Below, piece by piece: positions 17,519-25,615 of a stretch of DNA of 49,521 nucleotides. The translations under genes and the position numbers were made by a program. The DNA lies in assembly GCA_003151595.1 (NCBI GenBank), contig PLXW01000112.1:1-49521 (forward strand), given 5' to 3'. Below the pieces are notes generated by a model that worked only from the letters and a program-made list of their open reading frames with translations, was not told where the DNA came from and made no database searches. Position 1 is the stretch's first letter. Every line of letters begins with the position of its first letter. Source of the DNA: Myxococcales bacterium (GTDB lineage: Bacteria > Myxococcota > Polyangia > Polyangiales > Polyangiaceae).

Positions 17519-18651
17519 CGCGTCTGAACTTGCGTGACGTACGCGAACTTCTTCGCGCGCACGGTGACCACGACCACCGGTTTGATCGCGTCGTGGTTGG
17601 CGTCGATCGTGATCGTCCCCGTCGCGCCGGCGTAGTCGTGCGTCGCGGCGAGCGCGTCCTTGATCGCGCCGGCGCTCGTGCTCTTCGCGCGCGCCATCGC
17701 GTCGAAGAGCAACCGCGCGCCGTCGTACCCTTGCGCCGTGAGGCTCCCCGGCTCGTGTCCGAACTTCGCGCGGAAGGCGGTGAGGAACGCCTGCGCGTTC
17801 GGCGACGGCATGTCGGGCGCGAAGTGATCGACGAAGTGCGCCCCTTCGAGCTCCGCCCCCGCCCCCTCGAGCAGGTCGGCCGAGTCCCACGCGTCGCCCC
17901 CCACGAAGAGCGACCCCGCGAGACCGACGGGCTTGGCCTGCCGCGCGATCTGCACCATGTCCGCGTAGTAGACGGGCGCGAAGACGACGTCGGGGTTCGC
18001 GCCCTTCACCTCCGACAGGTACGTCGTGAAGTTCGTCTCTCCTTTTTGGTACGCCTTCTCGATCGCGATCGTCCCACCGAGCTTCGTGAACGAATCGCGG
18101 AACGTCTGCGCCAGCCCCGACGAGTAGTTGTCCTGCGCGACGTAGAGGATCGCCGCGGCGTGACTCTTCATGTCGTCGTGCGCGTAGTGCGCGGCGGCAT
18201 CTCCCTGCTGCGTGTTGGTGAAGCAGGTGCGAAAGACGTACGCGCGATCGCGGGTCACTTCGTTCGCGGTCGACGACGGCGTCACCATCGGCACACGCTT
18301 CGTGTTCGCGATGAGTCCGCCGGCCATCGATCGGCTCGACGCCACCTCGCCGAGCAAGGCCACGACGCCGTCGCGATCGATCAGCTCGCGCACTTTGTTC
18401 GACGCCTCCTGCGCGCTCGACTTGTCGTCCTCGTACAGCACCTTCACGTGCTTCCCGTTCACGCCGCCGGCCGCGTTCACTTGTTCCAGCGCGAGATCGA
18501 TCCCTTCGCGCGTATCCGTCCCGAACGTCGAGTCCGGCCCCGAGAGCGACAGGTAAGCCCCCACCAGCGTGTCGTCCGTCTTCGGTTTGCACGCGACGAG
18601 CGCGAGCGTCGCAAGAGCGCTAAAAACAAGGGCAGCGGAGCGCACGCGCAT
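17515..18651 (-). CDS. ABC transporter substrate-binding lipoprotein (LivK-like)
   Basis: The 378-aa product has a lipoprotein signal peptide with lipobox LVAC (Cys21) and a type 1 periplasmic-binding-protein fold typical of branched-chain amino acid, amide or urea receptors: VGAYLSLSGPDSTFG, REGIDLALEQVNAAGGVNGK, EVASSRSMAGG, VTPSSTANEV and SLTAQGYDGARLL. A Gram-negative binding protein with a lipid anchor is common in myxobacteria. The ligand cannot be read from the sequence. It is the first gene of a two-gene unit with the LivH-like permease. I chose the ATG at 18651 since it begins the signal peptide; upstream in-frame starts are Arg-rich and overlap the divergent gene's control region. 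Confidence 0.92.
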   Translation of the reverse strand: MRVRSAALVFSALATLALVACKPKTDDTLVGAYLSLSGPDSTFGTDTREGIDLALEQVNAAGGVNGKHVKVLYEDDKSSAQEASNKVRELIDRDGVVALLGEVASSRSMAGGLIANTKRVPMVTPSSTANEVTRDRAYVFRTCFTNTQQGDAAAHYAHDDMKSHAAAILYVAQDNYSSGLAQTFRDSFTKLGGTIAIEKAYQKGETNFTTYLSEVKGANPDVVFAPVYYADMVQIARQAKPVGLAGSLFVGGDAWDSADLLEGAGAELEGAHFVDHFAPDMPSPNAQAFLTAFRAKFGHEPGSLTAQGYDGARLLFDAMARAKSTSAGAIKDALAATHDYAGATGTITIDANHDAIKPVVVVTVRAKKFAYVTQVQTR

Positions 18652-18731
18652 CCTCGCGGTCCTATCACACGGCCGAAATAGGCGGCGCTTCCTTGCGTGA
18701 TCCCACAAGATCGTTCAGGAGTGGCCCACCC

Positions 18732-20225
18732 GTGACTCCCGCTTTGCGCGACCGAATTCGCCGGCGACTGGCCGATGAGACCGGCCGTTTGTCCAAGGAG
18801 GCGCCGACCACGATCGCGCTGGCGTACCCGTCGCCGTACTCGTCGGGGATGAGTTCCTTGGGCTACCAGCGCATCTACCGCGCGATCATGGAGTCCGACG
18901 GCCTCGCGTGCGAGCGCGTGTTCCTCGACGACGAAGCAGAGACCGACATCACGCAGGCGACGCGCCCCGTGACGTACGAGTCGATGAAGCCGCTCGAAGA
19001 CTTTCCGATCGTGGCCTTCAGCGTGGCGTACGAGCTCGAGCTGCAGGGGCTGGTGGCGATGCTCATCGCCGCCGGCATTCCGCCGAAGCGCATCGAGCGC
19101 GACGAGAGTCACCCGTTCATCCTCGCCGGCGGTCCGCTCACGTTCTCGAACCCGCTGCCGCTCGCGGGGCTGGTCGACGCGATCATCGTGGGCGAAGCCG
19201 AGGAGCTGGTCATCGAAGTGATCCGCACGCTCGAAGCGGTGCACGGACGCGAGGCGCAGAAGGATGCGCTCGCCAAGATCCCGCACGTCTTCGTCCCCGA
19301 TCGCCACGGGGCAATCCTGCCGACCGTCGCCAAAGTGCCGGACGAAATGGTCCCCGCCTTCTCCGCGATCCGCACGCCGCACACCGTGCTCACCGACATG
19401 TTCCTCATCGAGACCGAGCGCGGCTGCTCGCGCTCGTGCACGTACTGCGTGATGCGTCGCTCGACCAACGGCGGCATGCGCATCGCGCCGATGGACGTGA
19501 TCCTCTCGCACATCCCGGAAGACGCGAAGCGCGTCGGGCTCGTGGGCGCGGCGGTGAGCGATCACCCGAAGGTCGTGCAGCTGGTGAACACGCTGGCCGA
19601 TCAAGGGCGTGAAGTGGGCCTCTCGTCGCTTCGCCCCGATCGCTTGAGCGATGAGTTCGTCGGCGCGTTGAAGCGCGGCGGCTACCGCACGCTCACGACG
19701 GCCATGGACGGCCCCAGCGAACGCCTGCGCGACACGCTCGAGCGCCGCGCGCGCCCCAAGCACCTCCTCAAGTGCGCGGAGATGGCGAAGAAGCACAAGA
19801 TGGATCGGCTGAAGCTCTACTTGATGATCGGACTCCCCACCGAGACCGCGGCCGACATCGACGAGTGTGTCGCCTTCACGACGGAGCTGTCGAAGATCGT
19901 TCCAGTGTCGCTCGGCATCGCCCCCTTCTGCGCGAAGCGAAACACGCCGCTCGACGGCGAGCCGTTCGCCGGCATCGACGTGGTGAACGATCGCCTCGAT
20001 CAACTCAAGCGCGGACTCAAAGGTCGAGCCGACGTGCGCTCCACGAGCTCGAAGTGGGCGTGGGTCGAGTATCAGCTCGCCCAGGGCGGCGAAGCCGAAG
20101 GGCTCGCGGTCATCGACGTCGTGAAAGACGGCGGCGGGTTCGCGTCGTGGAAGCGCGCGCTCGCCACGGTGACGAAGGCGAACGGCGGGAAGATGCGCCG
20201 CTCGCTGGCGATCGCGCCGGTGTGA
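18732..20225 (+). CDS. B12-binding-type radical SAM protein
   Basis: This 497-aa protein has an N-terminal cobalamin-binding-like domain (IALAYPSPYSSGMSSLGYQ, IVAFSVAYELE, FILAGGPLTFSNP, IIVGEAEELVIEV) followed by a radical SAM domain with CSRSCTYC (Cys232, Cys236, Cys239) that would bind a 4Fe-4S cluster and SAM. Downstream parts such as GLSSLRPDRLSDE, TTAMDGPSERLRD and LYLMIGLPTET fit the Elp3/MiaB/NifB superfamily. It resembles the stand-alone TIGR03960/YgiQ-like proteins of unknown substrate. The GTG at 18732 has AGGAG ten bases upstream; an earlier in-frame GTG at 18693 lacks this. It is divergent from the LivK-like gene and monocistronic. Confidence 0.9.
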   Translation: MTPALRDRIRRRLADETGRLSKEAPTTIALAYPSPYSSGMSSLGYQRIYRAIMESDGLACERVFLDDEAETDITQATRPVTYESMKPLEDFPIVAFSVAYELELQGLVAMLIAAGIPPKRIERDESHPFILAGGPLTFSNPLPLAGLVDAIIVGEAEELVIEVIRTLEAVHGREAQKDALAKIPHVFVPDRHGAILPTVAKVPDEMVPAFSAIRTPHTVLTDMFLIETERGCSRSCTYCVMRRSTNGGMRIAPMDVILSHIPEDAKRVGLVGAAVSDHPKVVQLVNTLADQGREVGLSSLRPDRLSDEFVGALKRGGYRTLTTAMDGPSERLRDTLERRARPKHLLKCAEMAKKHKMDRLKLYLMIGLPTETAADIDECVAFTTELSKIVPVSLGIAPFCAKRNTPLDGEPFAGIDVVNDRLDQLKRGLKGRADVRSTSSKWAWVEYQLAQGGEAEGLAVIDVVKDGGGFASWKRALATVTKANGGKMRRSLAIAPV

Positions 20226-20258
20226 TCACGAGGCCGCTTTCTCGTTTCGCGCGGCGAT

Positions 20259-20609
20259 TCAGTCCGGTTCGTACATGCGCACGACGTCGCGCGGCGGGCG
20301 GCCGACTTCGCGCAGCGAGCTGGTGAGGACGTCGTTCCGATCGTCGGCGTCGAACGCGAAGTGCATTCGCTCACCGGGCTCGGCGGTCTCCGGCGGCGCG
20401 ATCGACTCGATGCACCCGTCGCTCCGCAAGCGAACCGCGCCGCTCGCCTGGCGCCCAAGCGCCGCATGCGTCGGCAGGAACGCCCCTGTGGTCACGTCAC
20501 GAACGGCGACGCAGATGCCATCCTTGCAGTGATATTCGTGGTGCCTCGTCACATAGACGCGGTGTCGTCGCCGCTCGGGACCCGAATACTGCGCGGTGTC
20601 ACTGTCCAT
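20259..20609 (-). CDS. Small hypothetical protein with ERRRHRVYVTR motif (116 aa)
   Basis: A soluble 116-aa protein beginning MDSDTAQYSGPERRRHRVYV, followed by HEYHCKDGICVAVRDVTTG and a C-terminal NDVLTSSLREVGRPPRDVVR. The basic ERRRHR segment resembles the start of PilZ domains (RxxxR), but the D/NxSxxG partner motif is not seen, so I do not call PilZ. Two cysteines flank the second segment. Good GC bias at third codon positions and a sensible start support it as a real gene. It follows the pirin gene on the same strand after a 185-bp gap with no visible structure, so it may have its own promoter. Function unknown. Confidence 0.7.
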   Translation of the reverse strand: MDSDTAQYSGPERRRHRVYVTRHHEYHCKDGICVAVRDVTTGAFLPTHAALGRQASGAVRLRSDGCIESIAPPETAEPGERMHFAFDADDRNDVLTSSLREVGRPPRDVVRMYEPD

Positions 20610-20794
20610 GCTGCGTACTCAAAGCACGCGGCGGGCCAGCGGACATGAGTGCCGACTGAGTGCCTATGTAGGCGTAGAAGCGGGCGGGTCGACCTGCCTT
20701 CGCGGCTCTGCGCGACACCCGGATGAGCCGTGAGCGATCCACCGCGTGGACAAGGACCCCCGTTCCGCGATCCCGCACCTGGCTCGCCGTTCAC

Positions 20795-21673
20795 TCACTT
20801 CTCGGGGAGCGGAATGAACTCGACCTCGTCACCGCGGACTTTCCCGAACCGCCCCTCGCGCCAATCGGCCTTGGCGCGCTCGACACGCTCGTACGAGCTG
20901 GAGACGAAGTTCCACCAGACGTGACGCGGTCCGTCGATCGGCTCGCCGCCCACGAGCATGACGTCGGCCTTCGTCGTCGCGCGGATCGTCACGGTGGCGT
21001 GAGGGCGCAAGACGATCATCGTCCCGTCCTTGAAGGTGCGCCCCTCGAGCTCGATCGATCCATCGACCACGTAGACCGCCCGCTCTTCGTGCTCGTCGTC
21101 GATGTAGAGCGTCGCCGCGGCCTCCATCTCGGCGTGCACGTAGAGCGTGCGCGACAAGACGCCCGTCGGTGACGTCGCGCCGTACGCCGTCCCGGCGATC
21201 ACGTGGAGCCTGACCCCTTCTCGCTTCACGATCGGGATCGCGTCGACGCCGTGGTGCTCGAACCGCGGCTCGATCTCTTCGTCGCTCGTGGGGAGGGCGA
21301 CCCACGACTGAATCCCGTGCATCGCGCTCCCTCGCGCGCGTGCCTCGGCGGAGAACCGCTCGGAGTGCGCGATGCCGCGACCGGCGATCATCCAGTTCAC
21401 GTCGCCCGGGCGAATCGGTTGCTCCGATCCGAGGCTGTCGCGATGAACGAGCTCGCCCTCGAACAGGTACGTCACCGTCGCCAGCCCGATGTGCGGGTGC
21501 GGCCGCACGTCGATCCCGCGACCGGGCGGGAACGTCACCGGGCCGATGTGATCGAAGAAGATGAACGGACCGATCAGGCGCCGCAGCGCCGACGGCAACG
21601 TGCGGCGAACGGTGAGGTCGCCCAGATCTCTCGCGCGCCCTTCGATGACGATCTCGATGTCGCTCATGGTCAT
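20795..21673 (-). CDS. Pirin family protein (bicupin)
   Basis: The 292-aa product has the two cupin domains of pirins. The N-terminal domain carries the metal-binding residues His59 and His61 (RPHPHIGLATVTY) and His103 and Glu105 (GRGIAHSERF). The C-terminal cupin is at about 180-285 (LYVHAEMEAAATLYID, ERAVYVVDGSIEL). Bacterial pirins include quercetin dioxygenases and transcription cofactors, so the exact role is open. Its ATG overlaps the stop of the alcohol dehydrogenase gene (ATGA), so the two proteins are cotranslated and may share stress- or redox-related regulation. Length and start are typical. Confidence 0.93.
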   Translation of the reverse strand: MTMSDIEIVIEGRARDLGDLTVRRTLPSALRRLIGPFIFFDHIGPVTFPPGRGIDVRPHPHIGLATVTYLFEGELVHRDSLGSEQPIRPGDVNWMIAGRGIAHSERFSAEARARGSAMHGIQSWVALPTSDEEIEPRFEHHGVDAIPIVKREGVRLHVIAGTAYGATSPTGVLSRTLYVHAEMEAAATLYIDDEHEERAVYVVDGSIELEGRTFKDGTMIVLRPHATVTIRATTKADVMLVGGEPIDGPRHVWWNFVSSSYERVERAKADWREGRFGKVRGDEVEFIPLPEK

Positions 21674-22731
21674 GCTCCGAGGGAAGCCATGTCGATCACG
21701 AACCGGTACTTCACGTCGCTCTTCAACATGCGCTCGTAGGCCTCGTTGATCTTTTGAATGGGAATGATCTCGATGTCGGAGACGATGCCGTGCGTCGCGC
21801 AGAACTCGAGCATCTCTTGCGTCTCTCGGATGCCGCCGATGAGCGACGCGGAGATGCTCCGGCGGCGCCCGACGAGCTTGCCGACCGAGGGTGATGGGTG
21901 CGCGTGCTCCGGCACTCCAAGGAGGACGAGCGCGCCGTCGCGACGGAGGAGCGAGGTGTACGCGTCGAGGTCGTGCGAGACGGCGGCCGAGTCGAGGATG
22001 AGATCGAAGCTGTCGGCGTGCTTCTTCATCGCATCGGCGTCTCTGGAAATGACGACCGCGTCGGCGCCGAGGCGCTTCGCGTCTTCCGCCTTTCCAGGCG
22101 ACGTCGTGAAGAGAACGGTCTCCGCGCCGAACGCATGACTCAACTTCACGGCCATGTGCCCCAGCCCGCCGAGCCCGACGACGCCGACCTTCGTCCCCTT
22201 CGCGGCGCTCCAGTGCTTCAGCGGCGAGTACGTCGTGATCCCCGCGCACAAGAGCGGCGCGGTCGCAGCCAGGTCGAGCTTCGGCGGCACGCGCAGGCAG
22301 AACGCTTCGTCGACCACGATGCGGCTCGAGTAGCCGCCGTACGTGACCGCGTTCGGAGCGGACCCGCGCTTGTCGCGGCTGTTGTACGTCCACGTGATGT
22401 CGTTGTTGCCGCAGTACTGCTCCTCCCCCTCGCGGCAGCTCGGGCACGTCCCGCACGATCCGACCATGCAGCCGACCGCGCCGATCTCACCGACCCTGAG
22501 CTTGGTGACCTCGCCGCCGACCTCCGTCACGCGCCCGACGATCTCGTGACCCGGCACGCACGGATAGACCGTGCCCGACCATTCGCCGCGCGCCGTGTGA
22601 ACGTCGGAGTGACAGACGCCGCAGAAGAGAACGTCGATCTGGACGTCGCGCGGGCCCGGCTCGCGTCGCTCGAAGCTGAAGGGGCGAAGCGAGGTCGCGT
22701 CGAAGGCGGCGAAGGCGTCGGCTTTGCTCAT
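21670..22731 (-). CDS. Zinc-dependent NAD(P) alcohol dehydrogenase (CAD/YahK-like)
   Basis: This 353-aa medium-chain dehydrogenase matches the cinnamyl-alcohol/aldehyde-reductase branch (YahK, Ahr). Catalytic zinc ligands are Cys37 in FCGVCHSDVH, His62-Glu63 in PGHEIVGRV, and the later Cys in LLCAGITTYSPLKHW; the structural zinc site uses Cys93, Cys96, Cys99 and Cys107 (GSCGTCPSCREGEEQYC). The Rossmann motif is VGVVGLGGLGHMAVK. It likely interconverts aldehydes and alcohols, usually with NADPH in this group. It lies 51 bp downstream of the kinase-PBP gene and overlaps the pirin gene. Confidence 0.95.
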   Translation of the reverse strand: MSKADAFAAFDATSLRPFSFERREPGPRDVQIDVLFCGVCHSDVHTARGEWSGTVYPCVPGHEIVGRVTEVGGEVTKLRVGEIGAVGCMVGSCGTCPSCREGEEQYCGNNDITWTYNSRDKRGSAPNAVTYGGYSSRIVVDEAFCLRVPPKLDLAATAPLLCAGITTYSPLKHWSAAKGTKVGVVGLGGLGHMAVKLSHAFGAETVLFTTSPGKAEDAKRLGADAVVISRDADAMKKHADSFDLILDSAAVSHDLDAYTSLLRRDGALVLLGVPEHAHPSPSVGKLVGRRRSISASLIGGIRETQEMLEFCATHGIVSDIEIIPIQKINEAYERMLKSDVKYRFVIDMASLGA

Positions 22732-22782
22732 GAGAGTGCTCCACTAAAGCAGAACTTCCGCGAGAAGCCTCGCCGCGTGCGG

Positions 22783-25401
22783 TCACGGGCAGCGCATCTT
22801 GCCCGCGAGCTCATGCTTCGATGCCGAGTACACGAGCCCGGATTCGACCCCTTCGGTCGCGTGTGCCTTCCCGTCGGGAGGGGGCGCGTCGGGCGCGCCG
22901 GCGGCGACGCACAGGATCGCTTCGTCGAGCGCGGCCTCTCCCGTCGCGAGATCGAGATCGAGATCGCCCGTCGCGCCGACGAGATCGATCGCGCGCCCCG
23001 CCGTGAGCTCCGAGTAGCCGTCGAAGATCCCTGGCATGCCCGCTTCGATGCGCTTGCCCGGCGGCTGTAGTCGCGCGAACGCACGCGCCAGCGCCGGGCC
23101 GCTCACGGGCTCGTCGTGCGGGAGGGCGTACGTCGCGTACGCGAGCAAGTAGAACGCGTCGTACGACGTGTTGGGCGCGTTCGTCTTCGTCACGTGATCG
23201 TCCGGGTACGTCTCGGCGTAGCGCGACACGAACTGCAAGTTGGCCGGCGTGCTCGACGGCGGCGAGACGCCGAACACGCGGTGCCGCCGCTCGTCGCTGG
23301 TGCCGATGAGATCGAGGAGCCCCGGCGTGATGGACGCGATGCTCGCGTACCTCGGGCGATGACGCGCGGCGGCCGGCCAGCGCTCTTCCACCGGCGCCAG
23401 CACTTCGTTCACGGCGGTGGAGAGTCCCGAGAAGAGAACCACGTGCGGCGTGAACGCGAGCAGCTCCGACGCGACGCGCGCGTACTCGCCGGAGGCGGGC
23501 GCGGCCTCGGGATCGAACGAGAGATCGCGGAACGCGCGGTCGTCCTCGGAGATGGTCTTCCCGTTGATGCGGAGCGTGCGTACGACGGCGTCGGCCAGCG
23601 CCGATTGCATCGCGTTCTTCGGACGCACGAGCGCGACGCGCAGGCTCTCTTTGGCGCCCAGCTCGCCGCGCGCGCGCGCTTGCGGCTCGAGCACGTCGGA
23701 CACGAACGCCGCAAGGGCGCCGACGGTCGACGCGAACTCGTACGTCGTCCGCCACACGAGGCGCGGCTCACCCGGCGTCTGCGGCACGCGCGTCACGAGC
23801 GGGTTCGTGCTCGTCGCGCAGATCGAGAGCACGTGATTCGGAAGGAACGTCGCCACCGGCAGATCGATCGCCTCGGCCCCCGAGCGAAATCCGATCACGG
23901 CCGGCACGCCGACGTCGACGAGGTGCGCGGCCGCGCGTCGCGGATCGACGGCGTCGTCACACGACACGACACCGAACGGCCGCGACGCCGTGAGTCCCGA
24001 GAGCGTCTGCGCGAAGTCACGCCGCGCGAGATCGACCGCGCGCGCGTTGGTGCGACCGAAGTCGTCGGCGTCGGCGCCGGTGAGCGGAAACATGGAACCG
24101 ATCCACACCGTGTCTTCGCTGGCCAGCGCGCGCGCATCGGCGAGCGGCGTGCAGTCGGGCGACGCCAGCGCCACGCACTCGCCGGCAGGCAGTCGACAGA
24201 TCGAAGGGGCGCCCGTCGCGCTGCACTCGTGGTTCGTGGCGCAGGCGGCCTTCGTCGGAACGGTCGACGCGGCAGTCGTGTGCTGGCGTGATCGCACCCC
24301 CACGCCGATCGCCGCTGCCGCCGCTGCGCTTCCGATCCCGAAGCTCCACCACAGCGACCTGTGTGAGCGCGGCGCCGACGGCGAGAGAGGCTCGGCCTTC
24401 GTCGTCGCGTCGCGCGCGGCCGCCGTCGGCGCGCCGCTCTCGCTTCGCTGGGTCTTGGCTTCGGCCACGCGATTCACGATCGCGTCGGGCACCGTGCGAT
24501 CGAGATCGGCCAGCAGCTCGCGCGCGTTCGCCTGACGTGCCGTCGTCGGCACCGAAAGTGCGCGCGCCAACACCGGCTCCCATGACCCGACGTCGAAGCC
24601 CAGCTTCGCTGGCGTCGGCCTCTGCGCGTCGAACACCGCGCTCATGGTCGTGACGCCGTCGCCCACCGGATACGGCGGCATGTCCGTCAGCACCTCCGTC
24701 ACGAGGAGCGCGAGCGCATAGACGTCAGTCCACGGTCCGGTACGCGTCCCCGACACTTGCTCCGGCGCGGCGCACACGGTGGAGAACGCGCGCTCGTTCG
24801 ACGCGGTCTGCGTGTCCCCGCTCGTCGTCTGCGGCTCGTCGCCGGCGAGCTTCGCGATCCCGAAGTCGAGCACGCGCGCGCGCGGACCCTCGGGCGACGG
24901 CGCGAACATGATGTTGCTCGGCTTGAGATCGCGATGCGAGATCCCCGCTTCGTGCGCGCTGGCGATGGCCTCGAGCACGGGTCGCAAGAGGCGCAACGTC
25001 TCCTCGGACGAGCGCCCTCCCGAGCCGCGACGCTTGGCGAGATGCTGCGCGAGCGTTTCGCCGTCGATCCATTCGAGCACGATCCACGGCACGCCCGCCG
25101 GGAACCGATCGCTCGTGGCCACGCCCGAGTCGAGCACCCCGACAACCGCCGAGTGACGCAGCTTCGCGATCGCCTTCGCCTCCAGGAGAAACCGCGCCAC
25201 CGCGTCGCCCCACGCCTCCGGGTCCACGTTGGGCATCGGTCGCAGCACCTTGATCGCCACGGCCGCGTCGAGCGCGAGGTGGTGCCCCGCGTACACGACG
25301 CCGAAGCCCCCTTCGGCGACGACGCGATCGATCCGGTACTTCCGCTCGAGGAGGGTCCCCGCGAGGCCGAAGGGATCCGAAGGCTCTGCGCGCTCCCCCA
25401 T
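22783..25401 (-). CDS. Ser/Thr protein kinase fused to periplasmic-binding-protein sensor domain
   Basis: The 872-aa product is a one-protein transmembrane receptor kinase. The Hanks-type kinase domain spans about 17-300: Gly-rich loop AEGGFGVVYAG, Lys51 in AIKVLR, HRDLKPSN with Asp158, and DFGIAKL at 179-185. A Ser/Thr/Pro-rich linker leads to one membrane segment (about 349-369, LWWSFGIGSAAAAAAIGVGVR). A short Cys-rich stretch follows, then from about 425 a type 1 PBP-like domain as in LivK receptors (TVWIGSMFPLTGADADDF, VPAVIGFRSG, SYDAFYLLAYATYAL). It would bind a small periplasmic ligand and signal by phosphorylation inside. I chose the ATG at 25401 (MGERAEPSDPFG); longer starts lack sense. 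Confidence 0.9.
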   Translation of the reverse strand: MGERAEPSDPFGLAGTLLERKYRIDRVVAEGGFGVVYAGHHLALDAAVAIKVLRPMPNVDPEAWGDAVARFLLEAKAIAKLRHSAVVGVLDSGVATSDRFPAGVPWIVLEWIDGETLAQHLAKRRGSGGRSSEETLRLLRPVLEAIASAHEAGISHRDLKPSNIMFAPSPEGPRARVLDFGIAKLAGDEPQTTSGDTQTASNERAFSTVCAAPEQVSGTRTGPWTDVYALALLVTEVLTDMPPYPVGDGVTTMSAVFDAQRPTPAKLGFDVGSWEPVLARALSVPTTARQANARELLADLDRTVPDAIVNRVAEAKTQRSESGAPTAAARDATTKAEPLSPSAPRSHRSLWWSFGIGSAAAAAAIGVGVRSRQHTTAASTVPTKAACATNHECSATGAPSICRLPAGECVALASPDCTPLADARALASEDTVWIGSMFPLTGADADDFGRTNARAVDLARRDFAQTLSGLTASRPFGVVSCDDAVDPRRAAAHLVDVGVPAVIGFRSGAEAIDLPVATFLPNHVLSICATSTNPLVTRVPQTPGEPRLVWRTTYEFASTVGALAAFVSDVLEPQARARGELGAKESLRVALVRPKNAMQSALADAVVRTLRINGKTISEDDRAFRDLSFDPEAAPASGEYARVASELLAFTPHVVLFSGLSTAVNEVLAPVEERWPAAARHRPRYASIASITPGLLDLIGTSDERRHRVFGVSPPSSTPANLQFVSRYAETYPDDHVTKTNAPNTSYDAFYLLAYATYALPHDEPVSGPALARAFARLQPPGKRIEAGMPGIFDGYSELTAGRAIDLVGATGDLDLDLATGEAALDEAILCVAAGAPDAPPPDGKAHATEGVESGLVYSASKHELAGKMRCP

Positions 25402-25615
25402 TCCTCTCGCGTGTCTACCACGCGGGGTGCAACGCGGAGCGAGTTGCATGCAACCAGCGTGAGACCCCCAAAGCGTGCCTACACTGCGCGTTTCCCCACG
25501 AAATAGGCCGATTCGTGCGTGGCCCTCGCCGTGCACTGGGGCTCCCCGCCAAGCGCGATTCGGACGCGCGGCTTAACCGCATGGGCCGCTGGCTCATTCC
25601 CTGGGGAGACCTTCT

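Noticed and set aside
20259..20609. PilZ domain
   Set aside because: Only the basic ERRRHR part fits; the D/NxSxxG motif is not visible.
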